Assembly: GCA_030624545.1 (NCBI GenBank)
Contig: JAUXJX010000009.1
Location: 1-15,459 of the forward strand
DNA length: 15,459 nt
DNA from: Bacteroidota bacterium
GTDB lineage: Bacteria; Zhuqueibacterota; JdFR-76; DREG01
Reading direction: 5' to 3'
Part shown: piece by piece, positions 1 to 7,253 of the stretch
Position numbering within the stretch: the first letter of the stretch is position 1
Layout of the letters: each line of letters opens with the position of its first letter
Position numbers and translations under genes: made by a program
The notes under the pieces: generated by a model
Databases searched by the model: none
What the model saw: only the letters and a program-made list of their open reading frames with translations
What the model was told of the DNA's origin: nothing

Positions 1-1232
1 AATTCGTCCTTTTCAACCACTTCGCTCACGCGCTCCATGACGAAGTCGAAATTCTTCAGATGCTCACGAACGCGCTTTGGATTGCCTGACGTTATGTCCG
101 CCCGGCACAGCTTGAGGAGATCGTCCAGGTCATCACCAGCCTGGACAATGAGGCGACGAATGGCGGAATCCGTTACTTCTTCGGAGGACAGAAAGATCGG
201 CCTAAGGTGCAGCCGAATGAGTTTTTGCACAAACTCCTTCATCTCTTTGGAAATTCGCATTCTCCTGGCAATGCCTTCCATCATGCGGGCGCCGATCTCG
301 TCGTGTCCGTGGAACGTCCAGCCCGCTTCATCGTCGAATCGTTTCGTCCGCGGCTTGGCCACGTCGTGAAAGAGCGCGGCCAAGCGGAGCGATAGTCTGT
401 CAGACACCTTCGCAACATTATCCACGACAATCAGTGTATGACGAAAGACATCCTTATGATGAAATCCCTTCCTCTGTTCGACGCCTTTCATCTCCACCAA
501 TTCCGGAGACACGAATGGCAATACGCCGAGCTCATCCATGAGCAAAAAGCCAATAGAAGGCTTTGCTGAAGCGAGTATCTTGAACAGCTCGTCCGTAATG
601 CGCTCTTTGGACACAATCTCGAGGCGTTGCGCCATCTTCTTGATCGCCGCCTTTGTAGCGGTATCGATATGGAATTTGAGGCCGGCAGCGAACCGGATTG
701 CGCGGAGAATGCGCAGCGGATCGTCTTGAAACGTGACTTCGTGATCAAGAGGGGTGCGAATGATCCGGTCCTGCAGGTCAGCTTTTCCATCAAAAGGATC
801 AAACAGTTTGAGCCAATCTCCGGAATTCAGTCCAACCGCAATAGCGTTGATGGCAAAATCGCGCCGGGAGAGATCGGATTTCAGGTCGGCCTTTTTGACC
901 ATCGGCTTGCGCGAATCCGCTGCATAGCTCTCTTCGCGGGCAGTGACGAATTCCAATTTGAATTCGCCGACTTCCAACATGGCCGTGCCAAAGCGCTTGT
1001 AGACCACAAAATTCTTCGCAGCGAATGTCTTTTTGAGTGATTTGGCAAATTCGATGGCGTCGCCCACGACGGTGAAATCCAGGTCTCTGCGCGTTTCAAT
1101 AACAGAGTCGCCGGCAAGCAGCATATCCCTCACATAGCCGCCGACAACGTAGACAGAGGTCTCATGCAAGTCCGCAAATTGTCCGATTTCTTGCAGGATG
1201 TTAGGAAAGGATTTAATCTTATCTTTAAGCAT
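1..1232 (-). CDS. cca: CCA-adding tRNA nucleotidyltransferase / poly(A) polymerase family with HD domain (3' end outside window)
   Basis: This enzyme adds or repairs the 3' CCA end of tRNAs in the cytoplasm. 410 codons are visible with no stop, so the C-terminus lies beyond the left edge. The class II nucleotidyltransferase head shows GGYVRD at residues 31-36, the metal-binding pair DLD at 50-52 and the RRD motif at 123-125. Then come the neck-type KERITDEL (209-216) and an HD phosphohydrolase domain with HHKDVFRH (258-265), FHD (288-290) and a further HGHDE (308-312). The start is firm: ATG at 1232 is preceded, one codon away, by two in-frame TAA stops. The Shine-Dalgarno match is weak. Head plus HD is common in environmental bacteria. 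Whether this copy makes full CCA, only adds A, or acts as poly(A) polymerase cannot be told from sequence alone; CCA-adding is the most likely role. Confidence 0.93.
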   Translation of the reverse strand, partial: MLKDKIKSFPNILQEIGQFADLHETSVYVVGGYVRDMLLAGDSVIETRRDLDFTVVGDAIEFAKSLKKTFAAKNFVVYKRFGTAMLEVGEFKLEFVTAREESYAADSRKPMVKKADLKSDLSRRDFAINAIAVGLNSGDWLKLFDPFDGKADLQDRIIRTPLDHEVTFQDDPLRILRAIRFAAGLKFHIDTATKAAIKKMAQRLEIVSKERITDELFKILASAKPSIGFLLMDELGVLPFVSPELVEMKGVEQRKGFHHKDVFRHTLIVVDNVAKVSDRLSLRLAALFHDVAKPRTKRFDDEAGWTFHGHDEIGARMMEGIARRMRISKEMKEFVQKLIRLHLRPIFLSSEEVTDSAIRRLIVQAGDDLDDLLKLCRADITSGNPKRVREHLKNFDFVMERVSEVVEKDE

Positions 1233-1253
1233 GACTTATTACCGGATCTCATA

Positions 1254-1280
1254 AGATTTCTCGCATTCGCTCGAAATGAC
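1254..1280 (-). repeat. Dispersed palindromic repeat of the TTTCGAGCGA...GAGAAAT type
   Basis: On the minus strand this reads GTCATTTCGAGCGAATGCG followed by AGAAATCT. It closely resembles a short intergenic repeat that I remember as widespread in environmental bacterial genomes (Bacteroidota/FCB). It sits just upstream of cca, inside the leader if cca is transcribed from a promoter farther up. The family identity is from memory, not from a second copy in this window. Confidence 0.45.
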
Positions 1281-1384
1281 GGCGAACAGCACGGGAATAG
1301 ACTTTTTCGGTCAATCACTAAATCACATTCTGAACACCTGCCTTTCGGCGGGATATCTCCAGCGAAGATCGTGCCGTGGGTGAA

Positions 1385-1466
1385 GTCGAGGAGTCCACCC
1401 TGAGCCCCGCCATGCGGCGGGATTGACTCCGTCGAAGGGTCTACCCTGAGCCAAATCGAAGGGTAC
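1385..1466. repeat. Degenerate tandem repeat with TCGAAGGGT / ACCCTGAGCC core
   Basis: A 22-base unit at 1385-1406 recurs at 1431-1452 with 19 of 22 positions identical. A partial third copy of its first half (TCGAAGGGTAC) follows at 1456-1466. Between the two full copies lies a GC-rich stem-loop, CCCGCC at 1406-1411 pairing with GGCGGG at 1416-1421 around ATGC. The core resembles the CCCTTCGA...GGCTCAGGG dispersed repeat I remember from many environmental genomes. It is noncoding. Confidence 0.5.
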
Positions 1467-1493
1467 AAGACTTCATAATATAAGATACGGGCC

Positions 1494-1513
1494 TGGAAAT
1501 GCAATCATTTCCA
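1494..1513 (-). terminator. Stem-loop downstream of the exported protein gene (possible terminator)
   Basis: A perfect 8-bp inverted repeat, TGGAAATG at 1494-1501 and CATTTCCA at 1506-1513, encloses a 4-base loop. It begins about 45 bases past the stop of the exported protein gene. No run of U follows on the minus-strand transcript, so it is not a classic intrinsic terminator. It could stabilise the 3' end of the mRNA. Confidence 0.3.
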
Positions 1514-1558
1514 TGAGCAACAATCGCGGCCAGAAAATAGGAAGAGAAGCCTGGAGGA

Positions 1559-2479
1559 CTAATCCCGCCACCGAACACTTTTCAAACGGCTATTCTGAAA
1601 TCGCAGGAAATAGGTGGTTTCCTTTACCCCCTCGTAAGTCCAAATTTGCGCTTCGCTGCGGTCTTTGTCATACAGCGTTCGTTTCTCTGCCGGTTCGCCC
1701 CAACTCAACATAACCATCTCCGGAATCATACCGGTCCTAAGCTTGCGGTTTTCAATCAATTCCCAGTCTCGAAACTTCCAGTACGGAAACTCCTTTCTGG
1801 GGTCATCCAAGTACCAATCCTTTACAAAACCGTCAAAGCGTCGGTAGAGCAGATATCCCGTGTCGCCATTTTTCCGCGAGAGAACGAGCTTAATTGGGAA
1901 GGTGCCATATTCGCCCCAAGCCACCGAGTCCAGGCGCACGGGTTCGAGATTTAATAATGGGACTACGCCGGCATCGTCAAATTGGTATAGAATGTCCCGC
2001 TCCTTGCTCCAGAATATTCGGCCGATCTCTTTTCTGGCGGCATCAAAATCCTCGACGAAGCCAAAATTGAAGCGCCTGGTTTCGTTATCATCCCAGAAAT
2101 AGATGGTTCTCTGGTTGTGGAGCAATCGCACCTTCCAAAAAAAGCCGAGGCGCCAATAGGGTCTCTGGCCGCGCTTGTGAATGTTGAATTGTCCGGTCCA
2201 GACTTCTTCAATGCGTCCATACTTGTACAATAATTCGTCGCGCTTCGGTTTGGATCGTACCGGTCGAGAGGGATCGTAATACCAGTCAAAATATGGATTC
2301 TTGTATTTGACGTGCTCGCAGCGAAGGAAGAAGATGGTCTTGCCGACCCAATCGCGCCTATTGTCCCCGAAGTATTCCTTCGGATTTTGAATCTTTGCGA
2401 CGAGCCCATCCTTCTGAGCCGCCAGCGAAGGGGGCATAACACATACAAAGCAAAAGGCTATGACAGCAAACCTTTTCAT
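1559..2479 (-). CDS. Exported protein of unknown function with a C-terminal BamE/SmpA-like stretch
   Basis: I do not recognise this family. The protein of 306 residues starts with a signal peptide: MKRF, a hydrophobic core, and a likely cut near residue 20-21 (PSLAA before QKDG). The body is rich in Trp, Tyr, Phe and Arg, suggesting a beta-rich periplasmic or surface protein. The last 60 residues contain VMLSWGEPAEKRTLYDKD, a Trp-Tyr pair, and a closing FLRFQNSRLKSVRW. That pattern resembles BamE/SmpA-type modules (V-x-x-x-x-G-x-P, then W-x-Y, then a terminal strand), but it is a weak resemblance. ATG at 2479 is preferred over ATG at 2506 because the signal peptide begins there and GCGGAAAAAG precedes it. 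It lies 80 bases after the small thioredoxin-like gene and may be cotranscribed with it. Confidence 0.7.
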   Translation of the reverse strand: MKRFAVIAFCFVCVMPPSLAAQKDGLVAKIQNPKEYFGDNRRDWVGKTIFFLRCEHVKYKNPYFDWYYDPSRPVRSKPKRDELLYKYGRIEEVWTGQFNIHKRGQRPYWRLGFFWKVRLLHNQRTIYFWDDNETRRFNFGFVEDFDAARKEIGRIFWSKERDILYQFDDAGVVPLLNLEPVRLDSVAWGEYGTFPIKLVLSRKNGDTGYLLYRRFDGFVKDWYLDDPRKEFPYWKFRDWELIENRKLRTGMIPEMVMLSWGEPAEKRTLYDKDRSEAQIWTYEGVKETTYFLRFQNSRLKSVRWRD

Positions 2480-2486
2480 ATCTTTT

Positions 2487-2517
2487 TCCGCAAAAACCCG
2501 TGTCATCCGTGGTTAGA
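2487..2517 (-). repeat. Dispersed repeat fragment of the ACCACGGATGACACGG type
   Basis: The minus strand reads TAACCACGGATGACACGG followed by GTTTTTGCGGA. This matches, from memory, a short intergenic repeat (ACCACGGAT-ACACGGAT) common in environmental bacterial genomes. Its end supplies the purine-rich GCGGA just before the start codon of the exported protein, so the repeat appears to have become part of the translation start region. Only one copy is in this window. Confidence 0.4.
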
Positions 2518-2559
2518 GGTCAAAAAAAGCCTGACAGTGCATCTCAATCTTGGCGAGAA

Positions 2560-2967
2560 TCAAGGAAGAAATCTCGCAAAAAACTCAGATTCTGATGGCA
2601 CGCGCCCGGAGAAAAGCAGCTCACCGTCCAGAATGATGGCCGGAAGCCGGTAAAGCATAAGCAGGCTGCGCAAGGATGCTAGTGAGAACCTTCGGGAGCG
2701 CCAGATATCAGCCACGAGCTTAGGAATTAAAAAAAGCTGGTTGCGGGGATCGACCTGCTGAATATCGAATTTGTCGGGATAGCGCTGCTTTACGGATAAG
2801 AAAAGTGGGGCTATGTCTGAAATGATGTCTCGCTGCTGCTCAAAGATGGGTGCGCCATTCTCGTAGCGCCAGTCGCCTTCCAATTTTCCACAGCAGTCGC
2901 TGCCGGTGAGTTGCCCTTCGTTCTCGCGGATGAAGATTAGGGATTGGGGCTTTACAGATGTCCTCAT
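2560..2967 (-). CDS. Small thioredoxin-fold-like protein with Cys-Cys motif, function unknown
   Basis: 135 residues with no signal peptide or membrane segment, so probably cytosolic. The N-terminal strand (SLIFIRENEG) leads to GSDCCGKLEGD, with Cys25 and Cys26. A conserved-looking DPRN lies at about 73-76. Near the end comes LPAIILDGELLFSGRVP, which has the Pro-strand-turn-strand look of a thioredoxin fold with a cis-proline. The overall plan suggests a thioredoxin-like or metallochaperone-like protein, but CC instead of CxxC argues against an ordinary disulfide reductase. The start is uncertain by one codon: TTG at 2970 directly precedes ATG at 2967, and a GGGAG Shine-Dalgarno lies 8 bases from the TTG or 11 from the ATG. 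It is separated from glgC by 248 bases and has its own candidate promoter. Confidence 0.65.
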   Translation of the reverse strand: MRTSVKPQSLIFIRENEGQLTGSDCCGKLEGDWRYENGAPIFEQQRDIISDIAPLFLSVKQRYPDKFDIQQVDPRNQLFLIPKLVADIWRSRRFSLASLRSLLMLYRLPAIILDGELLFSGRVPSESEFFARFLP

Positions 2968-3008
2968 CAAGAATCAAACTCCCGAAGCTCTTTGCCAATA
3001 GTCAATTA

Positions 3009-3037
3009 AATTTAATCATTGATCTAAGAAAAGACAA
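3009..3037 (-). promoter_or_regulatory. Candidate sigma-70-type promoter for the small Cys-Cys protein
   Basis: On the minus strand, TTGTCT (3032-3037) and TAAATT (3009-3014) are separated by exactly 17 bases. Each matches four of six consensus positions. Transcription would begin near 3002, giving a leader of about 35 bases with GGGAG before the start. The surroundings are AT-rich, so a chance match is possible. Confidence 0.4.
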
Positions 3038-3114
3038 ATAAACAATTGGCTGATGAGAAGGGACTATCAACGGCGTCATCGCTTTCAGAATTTGGGTGCG
3101 CCTGCCAACTTAAA

Positions 3115-3134
3115 GACAGACAAGAATGTCTGTC
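3115..3134 (-). terminator. Stem-loop downstream of glgC, possible terminator
   Basis: GACAGACA at 3115-3122 and TGTCTGTC at 3127-3134 form a perfect 8-bp stem with a 4-base loop. On the glgC transcript the stem is followed by UUUA, a short U run. It overlaps the left arm of the inverted-repeat element, so it could be a terminator brought in by that element. Confidence 0.35.
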
Positions 3135-3200
3135 CCACCAAAAGACATTTAAGCCTTCCACAGAATTAAACAATGGGGAGTGGCACCGACATTCTTGTCT
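3118..3200. repeat. 83-bp MITE/REP-like element with 22-bp terminal inverted repeats
   Basis: The left end, AGACAAGAATGTC continuing to 3139, is matched in inverse orientation by 3179-3200, with 19 of 22 positions complementary and the first 13 perfect. The 39-base interior has no coding potential. The arms resemble a GGCACAGACATTCTTGTCTG-type palindrome that I remember from environmental genomes. It lies 15 bases past the glgC stop codon. No transposase is present, so any movement would need one supplied elsewhere. Confidence 0.6.
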
Positions 3201-3215
3201 ATGCTATTGAAGCAA

Positions 3216-4451
3216 TCACAAGAGCGGCGTGCCAATCTCCTGGAAGTCTTCTGCCACACGGGAGGGGTGTTTGTTGAGATCAGAGAGGGGGTAGACCTTG
3301 CAGAATTTGCCGATCTTCATTGCGTCGGGAACAATAGCCCTTTTTCCGATCAGACAAAGATGATCGGGCCCGGCATTCTCATCCCCTAGCCGGCACGCTT
3401 GGCCGATTCCAACTCCTTTGTCAATGATGCAATAATCCAGCTTGGAGCCGGCGCCAACGGTTGTGTCATGAAAGATAATGGAATTGCGCACAACCGCCCC
3501 GGGGCCCACATGAACTCCAGGTGAGAGCACGGAGTTCTCCACAATACCTTCGATCACACATCCCTGTGCAATCAAAGAATTCTCCACCATCGCAGTTTGA
3601 GATATGAAGGCCGGCGGCCGGTCTCCGACCCTCTTCTCCTCATCGAAATTCGTGGCCACGTTCCAGTCTTTAAGGTCCACCTTGGATTCGTCTTGAAATA
3701 CCTCCATATTGGATTCCCAATAGGCCTTCAGCGTTCCGACGTCCCGCCAATACCCATCGAAAACGTAGCCGAAAGCATTATGATCCGCAATAGATTGTGG
3801 GATCAAGTCATGGCCAAAGTCATCTCCGGGTATTTTTTGCAGTTGATCGAAGAGAAAGTCGGTGGAGAAAACATACATCCCCATGGAGGCGAGATCGCTT
3901 TTTGGAGTCTCCGGTTTTTCCGCCCAATCGATTATTCTTCCTTCGGAGTTCAGCATGCCGATGCCAAACTCACTCGTCTCACTTAGTGGAACACGAATCA
4001 TCGCGACCGTCACATCCGCTTTGTGTTCCTGGTGGTATGCCAACATGTCATTGTAATTCATCCGGTAGATGTGATCACCGGAGAGCAGCAGCAAGTATTT
4101 CGAACCAAAATTCCGCACGTAATCCAAATTCTGCCGTACCGCGTCTGCCGTTCCATGGTACCAATCGGAGTCCTTTTTGCCTGTGCTCGGCGATAAGATA
4201 TTTATTCTGCGCGTTCGGCCGTTAAAATCCCATGGAGCCCCCATGCCGATATGATCGACCAGGGAAAGGGGACGATATTGGGGCAGGACAGCCACATGAC
4301 CGATCTCGGAGTTCATCACGTTGCTGAGCGTAAAATCGATGATGCGGTAGATCCCGCCAAATGGGACGGCAGGTTTCGCCCGAAGCTGTGACAAGATGCT
4401 CAGGCGCTTTCCCACACCGCCAGCCAAAATCATTGCTAAAATAGTACTCAT
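3216..4451 (-). CDS. glgC: ADP-glucose pyrophosphorylase (glucose-1-phosphate adenylyltransferase), catalytic type
   Basis: Makes ADP-glucose and pyrophosphate from ATP and glucose-1-phosphate, the committed step to glycogen, in the cytoplasm. All main motifs are intact in 411 residues: GGVGKRL at 11-17, RAKPAVPFGG at 24-33, YRIIDF, GTADAV at 100-105, the catalytic Asp126 in SGDHIY, the glucose-1-phosphate-binding EKP at 178-180, DFGHDLIP at 211-218 and YWRDVGT at 234-240. The C-terminal third is a left-handed beta-helix of hexapeptide repeats. The ATG at 4451 gives the usual MSTILAMILAGG start, but no clear Shine-Dalgarno is present, so translation may be coupled to the paralogue ending 41 bases upstream. 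Allosteric control by sugar phosphates is usual for the family but cannot be read here. Confidence 0.95.
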   Translation of the reverse strand: MSTILAMILAGGVGKRLSILSQLRAKPAVPFGGIYRIIDFTLSNVMNSEIGHVAVLPQYRPLSLVDHIGMGAPWDFNGRTRRINILSPSTGKKDSDWYHGTADAVRQNLDYVRNFGSKYLLLLSGDHIYRMNYNDMLAYHQEHKADVTVAMIRVPLSETSEFGIGMLNSEGRIIDWAEKPETPKSDLASMGMYVFSTDFLFDQLQKIPGDDFGHDLIPQSIADHNAFGYVFDGYWRDVGTLKAYWESNMEVFQDESKVDLKDWNVATNFDEEKRVGDRPPAFISQTAMVENSLIAQGCVIEGIVENSVLSPGVHVGPGAVVRNSIIFHDTTVGAGSKLDYCIIDKGVGIGQACRLGDENAGPDHLCLIGKRAIVPDAMKIGKFCKVYPLSDLNKHPSRVAEDFQEIGTPLL

Positions 4452-4492
4452 CGTTCAAACAAGAATAAGAATTGATCCATCTTGCTATCCAT

Positions 4493-5674
4493 CTAATCGC
4501 TTTTCTCGCCTTCGGAGATTGCCTTCAAATCATCGGGATTTGGATCGAGGTTGGTTTGACTTCCAATTTCCCTGCCTGACGAGATCGTCACATCCACATC
4601 CAGAATCGTGTTGTTCAAAAATGACTTTTCACCAATTTTGCAATCAAACATCACAATGGAATTGTAGACCTCCGCGCCTTTCTCAACAACCACCCCTGGA
4701 GACAAAATACTATTCTCGACCTTTCCGGTTATGATACTGCCCTTGCAGACCAGGCTGTTTTTGACGCTAGATTCCGCTTTGAAAATTGGCGGTATGCGGG
4801 AGTAAAGGTCTCTATGGAGTAAATTGGTCCGGACCTGCCACGCTTCAAGATCGATGCCATTGCGTCGATACAAGATGTCCATATTCGAATTCCAGAATTC
4901 GGCTAACTTGCGGGCATACGCCCAGTAGCCGCGAAATTTGTAGCCGTAAATCCGAGACCGGTTTCGCGAATCGTTGACCAAAGCAGGGATCAAATCGCGG
5001 CCAAACTCCACCGTCTCTTGGGTCCCGCGGAGGTCAGAGATACGATCCAGACATTGGTAAAAGAATTCTGTTGTAAAGACGTAGATCGTCATGGAAGCCC
5101 ATTGACAGGTTTGGTTTGTTGGTTTCTCAAAGTAGGCCTGGATTCGTCCGCCGATGCCGCCATCTTCGTCGTCAATCTCGGCAACACCGAAGCGATAAGA
5201 ATCAGTGGGCTCGATGGGGACAAAGCCGATGGTCATGTCGGCCTTTTTCTCCACATGATAATCCACAATTTTCTGGTAATTCATTTTGTAGATGTGGTCC
5301 CCGGAAAGAACCAGCACCATTTCTGGATTGGCCATGCGAACGAAATTGACGTTTTGGCTGACCGCATCTACGGTTCCGTCATACCAGTCGGATTCCCGTT
5401 CTCCCCGAAATGGGGGCAGCAGTTTTAGAGACCGTTTTTTGCCGGCCAAATCCCAGGAACTGCCGTCCAAAATATGGTTAATCAGCGGGGAAGAGCGATA
5501 TTGCGACAGCACACCAACCGTCCCGATGCGGGAATGCATGAGATTGCTCAACGGGAAATCGATGATGCGGTAGAAACCGCCAAAAGGCAAGGCGGATTTG
5601 GGCCGGTATTTGGTTAAGGGATAAAGCTCATCAACTCGGCCCCCCGCTAGAATCAGGGCAACAACCCTGTGCAT
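4493..5674 (-). CDS. GlgD-like ADP-glucose pyrophosphorylase paralogue with degraded nucleotide-binding motifs
   Basis: 393 residues, collinear with the neighbouring GlgC through the nucleotidyltransferase domain and the beta-helix. Several hallmark positions have changed. The loop GGxGxRL is GGRVDEL (11-17), RAKPAVP is RPKSALP, GTADAV is GTVDAV (100-105), and YWRDVGT is replaced by YWAYARK (250-256). The catalytic-type Asp126 in SGDHIYKMNY and the EKP at 183-185 remain. This is the pattern of the Firmicute GlgD partner subunit, which has little activity itself and modulates GlgC. By analogy I infer a regulatory or structural subunit of a GlgC heterotetramer, perhaps evolved independently. 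The start is well supported: ATG at 5674 follows GGAGAG at 5-base spacing. It is the first gene of a two-gene unit with glgC. Confidence 0.88.
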   Translation of the reverse strand: MHRVVALILAGGRVDELYPLTKYRPKSALPFGGFYRIIDFPLSNLMHSRIGTVGVLSQYRSSPLINHILDGSSWDLAGKKRSLKLLPPFRGERESDWYDGTVDAVSQNVNFVRMANPEMVLVLSGDHIYKMNYQKIVDYHVEKKADMTIGFVPIEPTDSYRFGVAEIDDEDGGIGGRIQAYFEKPTNQTCQWASMTIYVFTTEFFYQCLDRISDLRGTQETVEFGRDLIPALVNDSRNRSRIYGYKFRGYWAYARKLAEFWNSNMDILYRRNGIDLEAWQVRTNLLHRDLYSRIPPIFKAESSVKNSLVCKGSIITGKVENSILSPGVVVEKGAEVYNSIVMFDCKIGEKSFLNNTILDVDVTISSGREIGSQTNLDPNPDDLKAISEGEKSD

Positions 5675-5728
5675 GCAATCTCTCCAATAATACAGGAAGG
5701 GGATTCAGGGCATCGAGAATTTGCTATT

Positions 5729-5757
5729 AATCTACTGGCAAATCGCAAGAATGGCAA
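5729..5757 (-). promoter_or_regulatory. Candidate promoter for the glgD-like/glgC pair
   Basis: On the minus strand, TTGCCA (5752-5757, five of six consensus) and TAGATT (5729-5734, four of six) are separated by 17 bases. Transcription would start near 5722, leaving a leader of about 48 bases ending in the strong GGAGAG ribosome site. It fits the 120-base gap after the DUF2851 gene. Confidence 0.5.
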
Positions 5758-5794
5758 GGTTAATTGGTGATTTGATGAAGGACTTCTACTTAGG

Positions 5795-7204
5795 TTACTC
5801 CGCATGCACACATTCATGACACCGCCAGGCGGGACACATAAACTTTGCCAGGTGAATCAACCCCTGCTGATCGCAGGCGGACATCCGTCGTGGTGTGGCA
5901 GCTGCATCTTGCAGGCCTAACTGATGTTCCATTTTCCGGGTAAGCTCGTTGCTCTGTAAGCGTGGCGCGGATTTGTAGGTTTGTTTGACGAGGGCTGCCA
6001 GCTCATAATCATCCGCTTCCTCGGCGTAGGCCAACAGCGAAGGCAGAACGACATTGATGACAATTTCACGAGATTTACTCGTCCCGATCAGACTCGCCGA
6101 TTGGGCCGAAGAGGGCATCTTAGATTCTTCGAAATGCACGTGGGTTTTCCAGAAGCCATAGCTGGGCACGACAAATTGCTGCTGAAGCTGGGTGAAGATT
6201 CTCGGCGGGCTGTTCTTCAAATCGCGGAACGTTGACAAGACCGGATCAAGAAAGCCAGTGGTTTTACGCAATCGCATGAGATAACAGAGGCCGGCCAGCC
6301 GGACGGTAGGGAAGTTGAGCGGACGCAGCCGGAGAAATTTCCATTCCGATTTCTTCAATTGAGAAACCGTATGATTGGCTCTGAAATTATTCCAGTGCCG
6401 CCGAAGGGCTTCCATGAAGTTCCTGGTCGATATGGTTAATCTGGCTTCCTCGTCACTGGAAAGCTCCAGGAAACCCGCGGCGCCAAAATAGATGCCTTGC
6501 AACGTTTCCAATTCCTGCTGCTCGTCGTCAAGCTGGATTGCCGGCCATATCTTATCAAGGCCCGCCAAAAGAGCCAGCTTAAGAAAGGGCTGCCGATTCT
6601 TGCTGTAGCCAAGGGCTTCACACAATCCCTGGTAAAGCAGATCATTGAATTCAAAATAGTCGCGCTCTTCTTTGAACCGTTCCTTTTTCTGGTTAAGCCG
6701 CTGCATGCCCCAATATTCAATCCGCTGCCAAATTTGCGTATTTTCTTTCTTGCTAAGCGGGCAGACTTCCGGCCAACCTTTTGCCGAATCGCTCGCCACT
6801 TTTTCCACCCTCGTCTGCAGCCTGGAGAGCGATTCGTCCAGAAAGTCTCCCAGCACAAGAGTGGGGACGAGTCTCCCCGCTTTGGTGACAACCGGGCTCG
6901 GCTTATACTCGCCCCATAACACAGCATGTAGAATGACATCATCATAGCGAGGATCTGTATGATGCCCATGCTGAAACCATTGGCCGGTTTGCGTATGTAT
7001 CTCCACATCACCTTTGGCGAGTTGTCCATCTAATTTGAGGATAGCCCCGATAAAATCCGGCCCGGAGTCCATGTTCCACTTGCCGCGATGGATGATTTCT
7101 ATGCGCTGGCCGTCGGTGGTTTCAAGCTCATTAAGCAGAAGATGGGAGCCGTCCCAAATATGGTACAGAAAGCTTTCGTTAAGGGATTCTATGGGAGGGC
7201 TCAT
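5795..7204 (-). CDS. DUF2851 family protein
   Basis: 469 residues, a typical length for DUF2851, a family of unknown function seen mostly in Bacteroidota and relatives. Family marks include GKWNMDSGPDFIGA (41-54), GDVEIH (65-70), W-x2-HGHHTDPRYDDVILH (77-93), and a closing segment of the form QQGLIHL...C-x3-RC-x2-C, here ending CPAWRCHECVHAE. The terminal cysteines and the His/Asp-rich N-terminal motif suggest a metal-dependent nucleic-acid or hydrolase role, but that is inference. It has no signal peptide. ATG at 7204 is preceded by GGGGG at 5-base spacing. It follows the VTT-like gene by 49 bases and is probably cotranscribed with it. Confidence 0.85.
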   Translation of the reverse strand: MSPPIESLNESFLYHIWDGSHLLLNELETTDGQRIEIIHRGKWNMDSGPDFIGAILKLDGQLAKGDVEIHTQTGQWFQHGHHTDPRYDDVILHAVLWGEYKPSPVVTKAGRLVPTLVLGDFLDESLSRLQTRVEKVASDSAKGWPEVCPLSKKENTQIWQRIEYWGMQRLNQKKERFKEERDYFEFNDLLYQGLCEALGYSKNRQPFLKLALLAGLDKIWPAIQLDDEQQELETLQGIYFGAAGFLELSSDEEARLTISTRNFMEALRRHWNNFRANHTVSQLKKSEWKFLRLRPLNFPTVRLAGLCYLMRLRKTTGFLDPVLSTFRDLKNSPPRIFTQLQQQFVVPSYGFWKTHVHFEESKMPSSAQSASLIGTSKSREIVINVVLPSLLAYAEEADDYELAALVKQTYKSAPRLQSNELTRKMEHQLGLQDAAATPRRMSACDQQGLIHLAKFMCPAWRCHECVHAE

Positions 7205-7253
7205 GTAACCCCCGGTATCGGTCTGATTAGTCTAAATGCTGGTCACAAGAAAA

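Larger units (their letters stand above)
1233..1558. other. 326-base intergenic gap between the exported protein and cca
   Basis: No credible gene is seen on either strand; open frames here have no recognisable protein features and overlap repeat sequence. The gap holds three things: a dispersed palindromic repeat next to cca, the degenerate tandem repeat, and a stem-loop at 1494-1513. A weak promoter-like pair for cca can be drawn (TTGCAT at 1499-1504, 16 bases, TATATT at 1477-1482, minus strand), but it overlaps the stem-loop and I would not rely on it. Confidence 0.6.

Noticed and set aside
488..1117. Several open frames on both strands across 488-1117
   Set aside because: They are other-frame shadows of cca, whose true frame is continuous and carries all catalytic motifs.
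1130..1504. 124-residue minus-strand open frame in the gap above cca
   Set aside because: It overlaps the start of cca in another frame and is built from the repeat sequences; no protein-like features.
4222..4458. 78-residue frame overlapping the start of glgC
   Set aside because: Shadow of the glgC coding sequence in another frame.
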